This document shows, in pieces, positions 33,891-45,880 of a stretch of DNA of 64,000 bases. Numbering within the stretch: position 1 is the stretch's first letter; each line of letters begins with the position of its first letter. The position numbers and the translations under genes are program-made. This stretch comes from Adiantum capillus-veneris (lineage: Eukaryota > Streptophyta > Polypodiopsida > Polypodiales > Pteridaceae), in contig CM043963.1 of NCBI GenBank assembly GCA_014529385.2, positions 63,664,469-63,728,468 of the forward strand. The letters are read 5' to 3'. The notes under the pieces were generated by a model that was not told where the DNA came from, searched no databases, and saw only the letters and a list, made by a program, of their open reading frames with translations.

Positions 33891-34074
33891 TGTTGGGTTA
33901 AAGGCCCAAATGGCCAGCCCAAGTGACTCCTTTTGTGTATAGTTTTTAAAGGTTACTAACCTTTGGCCAAGTTCACATTGAACTTGGCCACTAACTTAAA
34001 AATGGTCGTATACTTTAATAAAGGGAATGAGAGCCCAATCCACTCTCAACTTATTCCCCTTACAAGAATCGTGT

Positions 34075-34111
<37 letters not shown>

Positions 34112-34222
34112 CTTTGACCTCTCACGCCCCCATCTCTACACACCAACGCCTCCTCTCCAAGGCTCAAGTCTTACACATCTCCTTATGCTCTATCACTTGC
34201 ACACATTGCTGTGCACTCATCA
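33891..34222 (+). repeat. Element I 5' LTR
   Basis: A TG...CA-bounded LTR with a CT run at about 34,077-34,107. The primer site lies 2 bp after its end. It is inserted in the tail of J1. Confidence 0.85.
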
Positions 34223-34224
34223 AT

Positions 34225-34236
34225 TGGTATCAGAGC
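34225..34236 (+). other. Element I primer-binding site
   Basis: TGGTATCAGAGC is complementary to plant initiator-Met tRNA, the usual primer for plant Copia elements. Confidence 0.92.
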
Positions 34237-34929
34237 AAATTTAGGGTTTGCTTTCAAATCTGCAAACGCTAATTTTCAGTCAAGGAGGTCAACTTTCACG
34301 CGAGGTTTTGCAATTTTATCGCCAAAGGACTTGTCCCCGGATACTACAGGGCTCCCGGCTAGTCAAATTGACTTAAAATAGGTTGAAATTAGGTCAAAAT
34401 CAGCAAATTATAGGTTATGACAGGAAAATATAGGTTTTGTAAATCATGTATTAAGGTGAGGGAACATCTTTACTAGGTCCCCGCTACCCAAAAACAAAGA
34501 AATTGCTGAAAAACATGTATTTTCAGTAAATTTCAGATTTACGCAGGTTTTTGCAAGTGTATTTTTGATGCATTTACATTGAGGAAAGTGCAAATTGATG
34601 CAATTTATGCACATTTGACAAGTTTTGGCTATGTATGACCATTTGTGGCTCAATTTTCTGCAATTTGATGCTACAAATTGGCCTTATGTATGTCCTGTGA
34701 GGCTAAAAACAATTAAAATTGTTGTTTTTGAGCACAAATTCACTTGCTGAAATTTCCTGCGCAAAAAATTCAGAAATTGTTTTTTTTTTTTTGCCTAAAT
34801 TGACCCATTTTGCCCGAAATTGCTCCTGTGATCATTTGGAGCTGTAGTGCACACTTCTGTGTGGTTATACTCCGGTTTTGCTGCATTTTGTCCAAAAATT
34901 CAGCGTAGTAGCCTTCTTATTCGTGCATC

Positions 34930-35620
34930 TATGGCCTCATCTTCTTCGGATGTGAAGAATCTCTTAGAGATTAGGAGGTTCGATGGAACAGGTTTCGACC
35001 TTTGGAAAGACAGGATCCAGGGAATCCTATTTCTTTAGGATTGTGAAGGGGCACTTGAACAGGTAAAGCCACAAGATATGTCTGATGAAGCATGGGTTAG
35101 CCTGAACAGGAAGGCAATTACATCCATCAAAATGGCCATGACCGATGAGAATACAACGCTTGTCAACCAAGTGCATTTGATGCGAAAACTTGTTGGCATG
35201 CAGCTAGATGAGTCCAAGAGCGCTGCAGAGCACTTGTCGTTGTTGACAGGTACTTTGTCGCAGTTACAAGATTTATGTTTGCCTCCTTTTGATGATGAGC
35301 TATCTTCTTGCTTATGACCTTACCGGTTCCATGGGGTTTCATTGTCGAATAACCCTAATTTGACCTTTGATGGTGTTAGGGGTTCTATCTTGAATGAGGA
35401 AATTAGGAGGAAAGCAGCTGGAGAGGGAGGCAACTCTGCTAACATGGTTAGAGGAAGGACAGAGAAGAAGAATGTTTATGTACAAAGGAGTAAGAGTAAG
35501 AGTAAGGAAAGGGGAAATGCTAGCAAAGCCAAGGGTGATGTGACTTGCTATTAGTGTGGCAGGAAAGGTCACAAGAAACCCGATTGCAGGTACTACAAAG
35601 CCGAGTTAGAACGGAAAAAG
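34930..35620 (+). pseudogene. Element I gag and zinc knuckle
   Basis: Starts 'MASSSSDVKNLLEIRRFDGT' with 'GFDLWKDRIQGIL', the N-terminal wording of Copia gag. The middle part includes 'EHLSLLTGTLSQLQDL'. A CCHC knuckle with '(C)GRKGHKKPDCRYYKAE' lies at about 35,545-35,600. A Lys/Glu-rich linker leads into pol. Lightly broken. Confidence 0.85.
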
Positions 35621-35701
35621 AATGGCGGAGACAAAAAGAAAGAGAAGAAGGAAGTCAAGGCAGATGCACAGGACAGCTCAAAGGACAAAGAGAAGGCCAA
35701 T

Positions 35702-37102
35702 GTGGCTTCTAGTGTTGTGAATGAGGAACTGTCAGATGTAGAGGACATCTTGTGTGCCACTTTGTCAGATGATGATGCTTATGACCTTGATGCCTCTCTT
35801 GATGTTCATTCACAAGACATGCAGATCACCAAGAGTGATCTTATTGATGCTTTGTTGACTGTCAATGATGCATTATCCCAGACTTGGATAGTTGATTCCG
35901 GTGCTTCATTTCATGTGACTCCTATCAAGGAGTGTTTCTCTACTTTTGATGCAGGCAAGCATGGCCACGTATACCTTGGAAACAATCATGCATGTTCCAT
36001 TGAGGGTATTGGCACTGTGCATCTCTCCATAGATGGCACAAATGAGCTTGTCTTGCATGATGTTAGATATGTGCCGGGAATCAAGAAGAGTATGCTTTCT
36101 GTTGCTCAGATGGATATGCATGGCTACAACATCTTGTTTGAGAGAGGATCATGGAAAATGACTAAAGGCTCAAGGCTGATTGTAAAGGGCACAAAGAAAA
36201 GGACACTTTACTGTATGCATGGAAAGGCCATGTTGGGCAAGTTTATTGCGTTGGCTGAAATTAACTCTCACATGGAGTTATGGCACAAGAGGCTTGGCCA
36301 TATGAGCCAAAAGGGTCTTTCTAAGCTTTGTACTTTGAACAAGCTTGATGTTAAAGGCACAAAGCTTGATGTTAAAGGCACAAAGCTTGACTTTTGTAAT
36401 GAATGTCAATATGGCAAGCAAGTAAAGCGTGCTTATTACTCCGGTGTCTCTCGTAAATCTTGTGTGCTTGATCTTGTACATTCTGATGTATGTAGTATGC
36501 CTACTAAGTCTATGGGAGGTGCATGCTATTTTGTCTCCTTTGTTGATGATCATTCTAGGAAAATTTGGGTTTATTTGCTTAAATCTAAGGATGAAGCCTT
36601 TGCCGCGTTTAAGAAATTTCATGCATTTGTGACCACCCAAACAGGTAGAAAGGTGAAATGCTTGCGTACGGACAATGGGGGAGAGTTCACAGGTGTTGAA
36701 TTTAACAAATTTTGTGAAAATTTGGGCATTAAGAGGGAGCTTATTGTTCCATACAGCCCCTCTTCTAATGATGTGGCTGAAAGATTGAATAGGACACTTT
36801 GTGAGAGGGTGAGATGCATGCTGTCCACAGCTAATCTTTCTCATGGATTTTGGAGAGAAGCTTTGAAAACTGCAGTGCATATATGCAATCGATCCCCTCA
36901 CATGTCTTTGAAAGGTGACATCCTTGAAGAGGTTTGGTTTGGCAAGCCTGCTTTATATGATCAGTTACGCATTTTTGGTTACGAAGTTTTTGTGCATATT
37001 AGACCTGAGTTGAGAAGCAAACTAGATGCCAAGTCCATTAAAGGCCTCTTCATGGGATATGGTGAAGAAGGCGAAATGGGTTACAAGATTTGGTTGCCTT
37101 AG
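35702..37102 (+). pseudogene. Element I protease and integrase
   Basis: A long open stretch of about 466 codons. Protease carries 'WIVDSGASFHVT' (about 35,884). The gag-pre-integrase zinc region has 'LWHKRLGHMSQKGL' (about 36,278) and 'CNECQYGKQ'. The integrase core has 'VHSDVC', 'FVDDHSRKIWVYL', 'TDNGGEF' and 'AERLNRTL', giving the D, D and E positions. A 21-base in-frame repeat ('LDVKGTK' twice) lies at about 36,346-36,388. Part of a fossil element. Confidence 0.9.
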
Positions 37103-37577
37103 CTCAAAAGGGTTGTATGCAGCCGGGATGTTGTTTTTAATGAGGCAAGGTTGCTTCAAAACAATTGTGCCTTAAAGCATGACCGTAAAAGGGTCAAATT
37201 TCAGCATGACCAGCCACCTGTTAGGCCTATTCTTGACCCTCAGGATGCATCACATATGGCTGAAAATGTAGATGATTCAGTGATGTTTGAGCCAGATGAT
37301 ATTGGGCAGCAAATTGAAGCTCCTGAAGGGCATTTGTAGCCACAAAACAATGCTGAAAATGATGTATAGCAGCCCATTGTTGATGATTTTATCATGCCAC
37401 CTGATGTAAACCCATTACCCGATAATGTGGATCATTGGGTGAGGTGGTCTACTCGTCCAAGACGGACTGTGAGTAGATATGATCCTCTTTGCATTACATT
37501 ATGTTGACAGATGAGGGAGAGCCTCTTACATATAAAGAGGCAAAGACATGTGAGCCCACGACAAGTGGGAGCTTGCT

Positions 37578-38592
37578 ATGCAGGAAGAGTTTAAAGCTTT
37601 GCATGCTAATCATACTTGGGATTTGGTGGAATTGCCCAAAGGTAGGAAGGCTATTCCTAACAAATGGGTGTATAAAATCAAGACAGTTGATGCAAAACCC
37701 AAGTATAAGGCAAGGCTGGTTGCGAAGGGATATGTTCAAACCAAGGGCATAGACTTTCAAGAAGTGTTCTCTCCTGTAGTGAAGATGACCACTTTGCGTG
37801 TATTGTTTGCCATAGTGGTTGCCCTTGATTTGGAATTGGACCAAATGAATGTACATACTGCTTTCTTGCATGGTGATGTGGAGGAAGAGCTTTACATGAA
37901 GCAACCCGAGGGTTTTGTTATTCCTGGCAAGGAACATTTGGTATGTATGCTCAATAGAAGCTTGTATGGGCTGAAACAATCATGTAGACAATGGTATAAG
38001 AAGTTTGACCGCTTCATGTTCAAACATGGTTACAAAAGAAGCCATGCAGACCATTGTTTGTATACCAAACGTGATGAGGATGGCAGCCCTATCATTCTTG
38101 TGCTCTACGTGGATGATATGTTGATAGCTGCAAAGAAAAGAAGCACTCTTGATGCTCTTAAAGAGCAGCTGAAATCTGCATTTTCAATGAAAGACCTTGG
38201 GGCAGCTGAACGTATACTTGGAGTGAGGGTTAGAAGGCAAAGGGACCAACGCATATTGTATTTGTCGCAAGAAAAGTACATTGAAAAGGTGCTGGACAGA
38301 TTTAACATGGCTGAAGCAAAGCCTCTTGGCGTGCCATTACGGCCATATGTCAAAGTCTCCAAGGATGATTGCCCCAAGTCAAAGGAAGAAGCCAATGACA
38401 TGCAAGGTGTGCCTTACGCTTTAGCTTGTGGTTCACTTATGTATGCTATGGTTGCTACTAGGCCTGGCATAGCCCATGCAGTGGGAGTTGTGAGCCGGTT
38501 TATGGCTAATCCAGGCAGGTTGCATTGGGATGCAACGAAGTCCATTATGAGGTACTTGAAAGGGACTAAAAACAAACGCCTTTGCTATGGTA
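37578..38592 (+). pseudogene. Element I reverse transcriptase
   Basis: Copia RT landmarks: 'NKWVYKIKTVDAKPKYKARL', 'DYTEVFSPV'-type text 'DFQEVFSPVVKMTTLR', 'LYGLKQSCRQWYKKFD', and the catalytic 'LYVDDMLI' (about 38,102). It ends in the connection to RNase H ('MRYLKGTKNKRLCYG'). RNase H itself is not present before J2 begins. Confidence 0.9.
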
Positions 38593-38595
38593 AAG

Positions 38596-40035
38596 TGTCA
38601 CGAGGACGTGGCAGTTATTAACCATGTCACAGAGATGTGGCAACTGCTAACCTTGGTTGTTGGTTTCTTTCCAATGGGGTTTATTTTATTTGTTTAAGAC
38701 CCTCTTTTTGAAGTAGCAAACGGTCGGACATTGTATGGCCAATGTGAACGGTAGATTCACCCGCAGATGGGAAGGGGTCGGCACTGGAATTCGTATGGTA
38801 AGAGGATGTCTAGGCTCAGAGCAAGATCATATAGGTCCCCCCGTCGCACTTAGCAAGTTGGTGGATACTAGGAAGTGAACTCAATTAAGGCGTAAAGTCA
38901 AGGTGGGACTACCAACCAAAAGTATCCGACAGTTGGGCCACATTGCATTTTTGGATGCGGTCCCAATGAGGATAGATGGTCAGAAGACCAGCGGGAGCCC
39001 AACGGAAGCATCTCTTAAAATTTAGGGAACTGCTATTTTGGGCCACGAAATGTGTTCGCGTCATTACCTTCGGTATGACTAGGGGAACACTTTACAACTC
39101 TGCCGCGAAGTTAACTGACGCACCAGTTGAGATATTTTTAGCAGGGAAAGCCCAAACTCGGAAACTGGGCGACGTGTCAGCTTGTGAGCGATTCTGCCAC
39201 TCTGGGAGGCAAAAACAAGCTGCATATCAACAAAGGGGGCGCCATTTTCAGCCACAGGCGGATTGCAACAGGTACAGAAGCTATGGAATGCTTACCTTGC
39301 CCTCTATGTACAGTATGGTGACGGGAGTGATGCCCCGCACGCTACATACTGCTCTCTTTCTCCCCTACGTGCAGTTATGTGATGCCCCACAAGAGGGCTA
39401 CTCATTTGACTGATGTACAGTTGTGTGGGTTCATGCTTTTGTGCTGAGGCAAGAGCCTCCTTGAGCAGGAACAGGGGTAGCTAACTGTTGCTCCAAAGCA
39501 GGCACTGGTGAGGGTCATAACCTCACCGTACAGGTGCAAAATCAGCACTGTGTATGCGCTGTAAATTCACTATTTTTCAGCCATACGGATGCCAGGACCA
39601 TTGGGAATCGTGCCCCACTGGTAGAGGACAGTTAGGGGACTGTTTGGGGCTGAAAACAGGGCAAAAACCAGTAAATACAGCGTGCTGAATTTACTGTTTT
39701 TGGACAGGAATCAGAGGGTATACGACAGTGCAAGCGAGTTCCAGCAGGGGAATTGATTTCGTGCAAGTTTTGGGGTTGTTATGCTGCCGAAATTTGGCCA
39801 AATCAAATGGTATCTAGGTGGATACACGTGAAGGATTCCCAGGACCTTACCTTGTAATTTACCCTCCTAAAGAATAAAGAAATACCGAAAGGGGCGCCAA
39901 TTTTGGGGCCTACAGGTTGTCGGCGTCTGCTCGGAGCATTCTAGCTTCCGAGCTGTGTGTGTGTTTAAGTGTTAACTCCCATCGCAGGTTCTCTTTGCAA
40001 AGTGCTCTGTGTGTGTGCATAAAGTAAAGAATTTT
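38596..40035 (+). repeat. LTR of family J (copy J2), probable 5' LTR of element K
   Basis: Begins TGTCACGAGGACGTGGC, with the first ~29 bases partly repeated at 38,625. It aligns with J1 and with the minus copy at 1-986. Its right part carries the shared motif GAAATACCGAAAGGGGCGCC at 39,879-39,898. The right edge is approximate because I see no clear primer site. A gag-like frame follows. Confidence 0.65.
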
Positions 40036-40170
40036 GGGTGAAAGCCAACGCCTACCGCCCTACGGGCCGGTTTCATGGTTCCGTTGCTGGGATATCAATC
40101 ACTTTTTCCTCAAAGAGTGAGCCTGGATTGTTCAGGGTAAAGACACACATTGCAAGAACGCGGGGATTAC

Positions 40171-40590
40171 ACTATGACCGACAAGGGGAAGGGAATTATG
40201 GAAGAGGGTTCCTCTCCAAAGGACAAGCAGGAGATTCCTATGGTTTTTGAGATTGGCGAGAGCTCACGGCCACGTCAGTCTGTACCTCCTGTCAACGTGA
40301 ATGTCCCTCCAGTAGTACAGGGCTTTATGACAGGGCAACTTGAGGATGATGCGTTTAAGACTCAGTTAGTTGCCGCGGTGAATGTCTTTTCGCAGCTGGT
40401 GCAAAATCCGAGGTTTATGGAATTCTTGCAAGCGCCACCAGTGCAACAGCAAAATAGACAACCTACGCCGCGTACGGAGCTTGTTGAAGCTCAAGCCCAG
40501 GTACTTCATGAGGCGCAGGAGGAAAGGGAACACTCGCATGTTGCTGCCGATTGGGCCTTGGCGACACTAGCACTAGTAAAAAAGGGCTGG
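40171..40590 (+). pseudogene. Element K gag N-terminal fragment
   Basis: An open frame from 'MTDKGKGIMEEGSSPKDKQE' through 'VPPVVQGFMTGQLEDDAFK' and 'FSQLVQNPRFMEFLQAPPVQ'. It ends in a Gln/Glu/Ala-rich probable helix. The composition and its position after an LTR suggest the N-terminus of a Gypsy gag. No capsid or knuckle follows because another LTR fragment takes over near 40,590. The assignment rests on context. Confidence 0.5.
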
Positions 40591-40911
40591 CGACTGGCTG
40601 TACGGAATCCCGCAAATGCATTGGAATGCTGACGTGGCTGGCCATGCAGATTTCTGCAGAACACGTTGGCTGTGCTGTTGTGGCAAGCCGTACGGAATTC
40701 CACATTATGTGCTGGCTGCTTTTAGGGAGCCAAGTGCTTTTGAGTTTGGAAGCTTTTCATGTATTGCTTTTCCCATGGCAAAGGGCCCTTAAATAGGTCC
40801 CGTGGGCCTCTCTGTGGCTTACTTGTGCTGACAAGCCGGTGAGCAGAGAGGAACCGCGGGCAACTATACTTTGCTCAAGTATTAATAACAAAAGAAATAC
40901 CGAAAGGGGCG
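40590..40911 (+). repeat. Chromovirus-type LTR fragment
   Basis: It matches the solo LTR at 11,741 in layout ('gctgacgtggc', 'gctgtacggaa', 'agcttttcatgta', 'ggccctt...') and carries the shared motif at 40,894-40,911. It is truncated at both ends. Confidence 0.7.
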
Positions 40912-41029
40912 TTGGTGCAACCAAAGTTGGTCGAAGCTAGCAGGTGGTCTATGCTAGGCAAAGGGTGCAATCGAGTGCAGTGCAGAAGGCTAGGGCAGGT
41001 GCCAAGGCCCTTGACAGCCAAAGGGTAGC
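40912..41029. other. Short unassigned stretch
   Basis: No coding sequence or recognised repeat was seen between the LTR fragment and the long LTR-like unit. Confidence 0.4.
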
Positions 41030-42121
41030 GCGAATGTATGCTTAAAGCGGCTTTTTAGGCCAAAAGTGCTGCAGGATAGTCCAGATGGGATGACAAGTCA
41101 AGGTGTCCACAATGCCAAATCAGTGTCCTAGAATGTAGTGTTCAGCGTGCTCTAGAAGCCGGTCCAGACGGCTCGTCAAACGGAGCCTCGGTGCTCAAGG
41201 TATTGCAGTTTAAAGGAAGAGTGTGTAGCAGATCCCCGACGGACAGGACAGCTGGGGACAGGTGGCCCGGGCTGATGTCAGTATATACATGTGTGGTGCT
41301 CGAGTTGTGGAGCATGCCTGTCTTTTCAGAATGCCAATCGGAGCCTTGGTTAGCAAGATATGGTCAGTTGAATTTTTTTCGGGGGCCGAGTCTGGGCCCA
41401 CTTGGCCGCAGTGAAAAATGCGCCATCTGGCATCGTTTCGGCCTCGCCAAAGTTCTCGGTGACAGTGTGCATCATGAGGAGTTAGCACGAAGTCACGGCA
41501 CGTGATTCCGAGCCTCGAGCACCAAGTTACGACTTGGGAAAACCTAGGGCAGTTGAAGATGTAGTGTTTGCAGATGATTTTTCAAATTTTAGTTGCCTCG
41601 GATCGTGGGCCTGGAAAAGTCGAGAAGCAACGAGGATTATGTTGAAGCAAGCCGGCAATGCAAGCTTTCATCCGGGCTTTGCGGCTTGGCAGTATGACAT
41701 TGGAGCAATGAAAGGAGCCGGGAGAAGAAGGCCCAAAAGAGGAGGTTATTTGCACATTTTTAGAGGAGTTTAAAGGGCTCCAAAGGCAAACGCTCTGCGA
41801 ACAGCCACGTAGCAGGCCCGCTTCGTTCGACATGCGGTGTCGGAGGCGGACATCACGCGCTTTATGGGGTGGGCCGTGAGCCCCCGTTTGGTATGCATGA
41901 GAGTTGTGGAGAGCTTGGAGCTCGTGGGCTATGGCGGCTAGCGCCGCTGGCGCTGCTTTGGTCGGAGGCGGCCCTGCAGGGCGTTCCGCGGCGGTTTTTG
42001 GCCAGCGTGGTGGCACGCGTCCGTGTGGTGGTAGAGACCGGTGAGTTGGTAGCGATGACGTGGCACGCCCGACATGGGGCAGTTCCCCATGGCCCTACTT
42101 TTTGAACGAAAGGGGAAGGAG

Positions 42122-42143
42122 GCATTAGCGACGTCGCTAATGC
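42122..42143. repeat. Perfect 22-bp palindrome, copy 1
   Basis: The left arm is GCATTAGCGAC and the right arm its exact complement, centred on GACGTC. G-rich bases lie on the left and C-rich bases on the right, which would extend a hairpin. Confidence 0.9.
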
Positions 42144-42453
42144 CCCCCCTCCTCAGTGCATAGTTAAGGGGTGATTCTCGCTGAGGTGAGGAGAGGCCCG
42201 AAGTCGGCCAAGGAGTTTGGTGCAAAGGGAGAAGTTCCCGCATAGAGAGAGAGAGGATGAACTCAATGGTGGCCAAATGGGCCAAGCTAAGAGCATAAGG
42301 TAAAGGCAAGCAAGGCCAAATGGACCAAGGCAAGGGCTGTCCGGGCAAAGTGAAGGCCAAATGGACCAAAGGGCAAAAGGGCAGTGCAAGGTTGAGCCCC
42401 AAAAGGGTAAAAATGAAGGTGATAAAAAATAAAAAATAAAAAGAGCCAAGGGG

Positions 42454-42475
42454 GCAATAGCGACGTCGCTATTGC
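42454..42475. repeat. Perfect 22-bp palindrome, copy 2
   Basis: The left arm is GCAATAGCGAC and the right arm its exact complement. It shares the central 14 bases TAGCGACGTCGCTA with copy 1 and has the same G-rich and C-rich flanks. Confidence 0.9.
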
Positions 42476-43297
42476 ACCCCCCCTCCAAATGCAAAAGAGA
42501 GAGAAAGTGAGCAGATGGAACAAGGCAATCCCCGCTTCCCAAAAGATACCAAAAATGGGTGCCATATGGACCAATTGAAGAGCAGTTTCCCCAAATTGAA
42601 GACCCTCCCTATAAAAGTCAAAAATTAATCAAATTAGGGGCTTTTTTCTTGGCCTTTTGGGTGTCGTTTGAAGCCTGCAAAGTGGAGTTCTCTAGCAAGC
42701 CAACCCCTTTCTAACTTTTGCTTGAAAATGGCCATGATGATGGCAGTACAAGCCGATGTATATGTTTTTTGAAGTGCAATCAAGCCACAGTTGCCTCCGT
42801 GCTGTTGTTTTCCCTTCCCCCCTTCTCTTTCTCCTGCTTTCATGTTTCTCCTCCGTGTCGGCTGTGTGGAACTGTGTGCCCTCCCGGACCGACGGTGTTT
42901 TGAGTGAGAGAGTGAGATTGAGTGGCTGTGTGTGTGTGTAAGGGTGGAGACAGGCAGTGGTAGTAGGTGTGCCTTGTGTGGTGGTTTGTGGAGTGTGAGC
43001 AGTGAAAATTGAGCAGGCGGTGGTCTGCTAGTGTAAAGTGTTTCTTTGAAGGTGTTTTCTGAGAGGATAGGGGTGTTGTGAATACCCTGAGCTATAGAGA
43101 GGCCCTTGTGTTTGTGTCGGGCATGTTCCCCCATTCCCCCTCTCCAGTGTCCTTTGGGCGCAATCTCTCTGGGCACGGAACTACGCTGGGCCGTGTCGAC
43201 TCAATTGAACTGCGAATGAAGTGTGAAGTATTTTTAAGTGATTCTCTCTCGTGTGTTGCACCAGATTCTCGACTTAAGGTGTCCAAGTTTGTTACAG

Positions 43298-43311
43298 TGG
43301 TATCAAAGCTC
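43298..43311 (+). other. Element D primer-binding site
   Basis: TGGTATCAAAGCTC follows the LTR end and is nearly complementary to initiator-Met tRNA. Confidence 0.85.
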
Positions 43312-43439
43312 AATCGATTTCTCTTCTATCGGAAAATCCGATCCCTTTTTCTGCGACAAATACGGATTTTGACAAGAATCAAACGACGACTCCTGCCTCT
43401 TCGGGAACAACACGGAAAATTCGAATGGATCAGCAGATC

Positions 43440-44852
43440 AAGAATACGGGCCACCTCGGCCTACGAAGTATATGGAGATGCAACATCGGCAGCAGGTTGA
43501 TGATTGCGCAAAGCAAATGCTCTAGTTTGCAAAGAATCCACAATATGCAAAACTTTTGACCCGACACCTGATTGACGAAGTGCATATGCATTGACAGAAA
43601 GCCATTGATACACCAATAAAATCAGCCCTCAAGAAACATCCTACCCCAAGGATGTTTACTGAAGAAGAAGTTGATGACGTTGTCAAAAGACGAGTCAACC
43701 AACTTTTGGGGCCGAAGAAACAATCGAAGAAACGCAACAAGGGGACTGACTACCCCGGTTATTTGGGCCGTCAATCGTCTTTGCAAGTGCAACAAAATAG
43801 AAGAAGCATGTACGCTTCGAAGGACTGTCTAGTTCGTCCTCATCTTCTTCCGACAGTTTGGATAGTTCTTCCTCTTCCGATCGAGTGATGAGGATAGAAA
43901 AGGCAAGAAACGAAGAAACAACCAGAGATTTGGCAAGAACAAGAAGAAGGCAAAGAAGAGCAGACCATACCGCAGATCTTGACATGTTTCTGACAGTTCT
44001 GACGAGGATTCATCCTCTTTTGAGAGTTCGGACTTCGAAGACTACATGTTTTATTCAAAAAAGAAACATTTTTACAGAGCCAATCAATATGATTTTCTCG
44101 AGGACAAGGGCAAAAAGACCAAGGAATTCAAGGAGGGTGGACAAGCAGTAAATTTTGAATCTTTTTCAGGGTTTTGAGATGCTCCCAAGGCTTTAACCTT
44201 TATTCAACAGTTTGACATAACATTCTCTAGAGGACGCTACTCAGAGCACTCCAAAATCAAGAGGGCAGCATCATTTTTTAAAGGAAATGCACGAACATGG
44301 TGGTCCACTCTCCTCTTAAGAAAAGAAGTCCCTACCAAGTGGTTAAAGTTCAAACAGTTCTTTATTTCCTCTTGGTTGACTGAGGAGTACGAACGAGATG
44401 TGATTACTGCTTGGAACCATCTTTGGATGACCAAGCCTTACACTTTGGATGCTTATTGTGAGAGATTTTGGGATGCTTTTCTACCTGCCTCTTCTTTTAA
44501 GAAGGTCACTTTTAAGTAGCAAATGGAGCGGTTTTGCTGTGGACTTCCCAAAGAGATCCACGATTACTGCCTTGAGTAGAAGTCTGAGTCCATACAACAA
44601 TTGATGGGACATGCTAAGCAAGGATTTGCTATGCATTCGGGTAACCTGACTTACCCCACTGATCAAGTTTCGACCGGACACCAAGGACCGAACAAAATTC
44701 GACAAATGAAAGCAAAAGGAGAAGAAGGTTTCAGAAAAAAAGAAGGATGCACGACCCCGATTGACGGAAGAACAGAGATCAGACTACCTCAAAGAGGGGA
44801 AGTGTTTTGACTGCGGAGAACAAGGACACGTCTCTTTTCTAAAATTTTTGCT
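43440..44852 (+). pseudogene. Element D gag
   Basis: It has the same layout as gag of element A: a Lys/Ser-rich start near 43,650-43,900, acidic Ser-rich text, and a capsid region at about 44,190-44,680 with 'QFDI', 'ARTWWSTLLLRKEVPTKW' and 'FFISSWLTEEYERDV'. The knuckle start (CFDCGEQGHV) lies at about 44,805-44,835. The sequence is then interrupted by an LTR. Broken. Confidence 0.75.
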
Positions 44853-45275
44853 TGTCATGCTGACGTGGCAGTGTACGGACGCCTGTAATTTGTGCTGATT
44901 GCTTTTGGCTGGCAGATTTTTGAGTAAAAGGCTTTTGGGCATAATGCTCTTGAGCTTAAAAGCTTTTGAGTTATTTTTAACTGATTCTGGGGCTCTGCTT
45001 TTGAGGCATCCCTTGCAAGAATAAATTAGTCTTTTTAGAACGCATTATTCAGAGCATCTGGACGCAGATTTTGAGTGTGAGTTCACGCGGACTCCCTTGT
45101 ACTTTGCACACAGATTAATATAAAAAGAAATACCGAAAGGGGTGCCAGTCTTTGGGGCCAATACCTTTTTGGCACGGAACTGTGCCGAGCCGTGTCGTGT
45201 TTTGTGAACTGTTTTAAAGTGAATCTCTGCTGTGTCGTGGTAGAATCTTAACTTGGGGTGTCCAAGTTTGTTACA
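44853..45275 (+). repeat. LTR inserted between gag and protease of element D
   Basis: It starts TGTCATGCTGACGTGG and ends GTGTCCAAGTTTGTTACA, with the shared motif at 45,127-45,146. The body resembles the LTR of element A ('ggggctctgcttttgaggcatccc', in part). No clear 5-bp target duplication is visible. Probably a solo LTR. Confidence 0.75.
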
Positions 45276-45880
45276 TGACCACTAAAGGATAAGCACAGAT
45301 AGTTACAGAGCAGCAGTTGAGCGCGGAAGAATAGGAAAGACGAAAGCAAGTCTGGTACCAGATTTTGTGGGGACCGCCGACCCTGATTTGATGGTACCAG
45401 ATTTGTGGGGACCGTAGACCCTGATCAGATGAACGAAAGTACCGAACTTTGCGGAGCATGGGGCAAAGTGCAAGCCGAGGAAACCCTTATCTTCTTTGAT
45501 GGAGGAGCCAAGGCCAACTTCAATTAAATTGGCGGCTGGATTTGGGATTACGCCTGAGGAAATGGGGCCACCGGTCGAGGCTGTTCTAGCGGCACTCTGA
45601 TGGGATGTTGCCATTACACCTGTCATTGGCAAACTAGGTTTGCATTGTCAGGGGTATTTAGGACGCGGGGACTTTTACATCATGCCTTTGGACGTCCTCC
45701 TAGGAATCCCTTGGCTCCACAAGAACAACGCCGTGGTCAATTATAGGGCAAGGAAGGCCATGTTGAAAAATGAGAAGGGCAAAGAGATTGTACTTGATGT
45801 GAAATTGAAAGGCGAGTCCATCCCACGTGATGAAATCCAGTCTTTTTGTTTATTCGATCTTCTTGAAAGAACTGAATGAT
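45276..45880 (+). pseudogene. Element D protease region
   Basis: Includes 'GRGDFYIMPLDVLLGIPWLH' and 'NAVVNYRARKAMLKNEKGKE', the typical end of Gypsy protease. This part is better preserved than in element A. Confidence 0.75.

Larger units (their letters stand above)
33891..38592 (+). mobile_element. Element I: Ty1/Copia retrotransposon without a 3' end
   Basis: It starts with an LTR (TGTTGGGTTA...CATCA, 332 bp) and a primer site. Gag, zinc knuckle, protease, integrase and reverse transcriptase follow. Integrase before RT is the Copia order. The element stops in the RNase H region at 38,592, where J2 begins. It is better preserved than the Gypsy copies nearby, with about half a dozen breaks. 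No second LTR is present, so its age cannot be estimated from LTR divergence. Confidence 0.9.
41030..43296 (+). repeat. Long LTR-like segment L2 (5' side of element D)
   Basis: The left ~390 bases match 27,601-28,030. The last ~150 bases ('caatctctctgggcacggaa' through 'GTGTCCAAGTTTGTTACA') match the R-U5 end of the chromoviral LTRs, and a primer site follows at 43,298. Two perfect 22-bp palindromes lie within it. The middle has no coding sequence that I recognise; the minus-strand frames at 42,150-42,570 are low-complexity. The left edge is approximate. Confidence 0.5.

Noticed and set aside
36278-36901. 207-codon minus-strand frame opposite the Copia integrase
   Set aside because: Shadow of the strongly coding plus strand.
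42153-42574. Overlapping Leu/Pro-rich minus-strand frames
   Set aside because: Biased composition within an LTR-like region; no motif and no start context.
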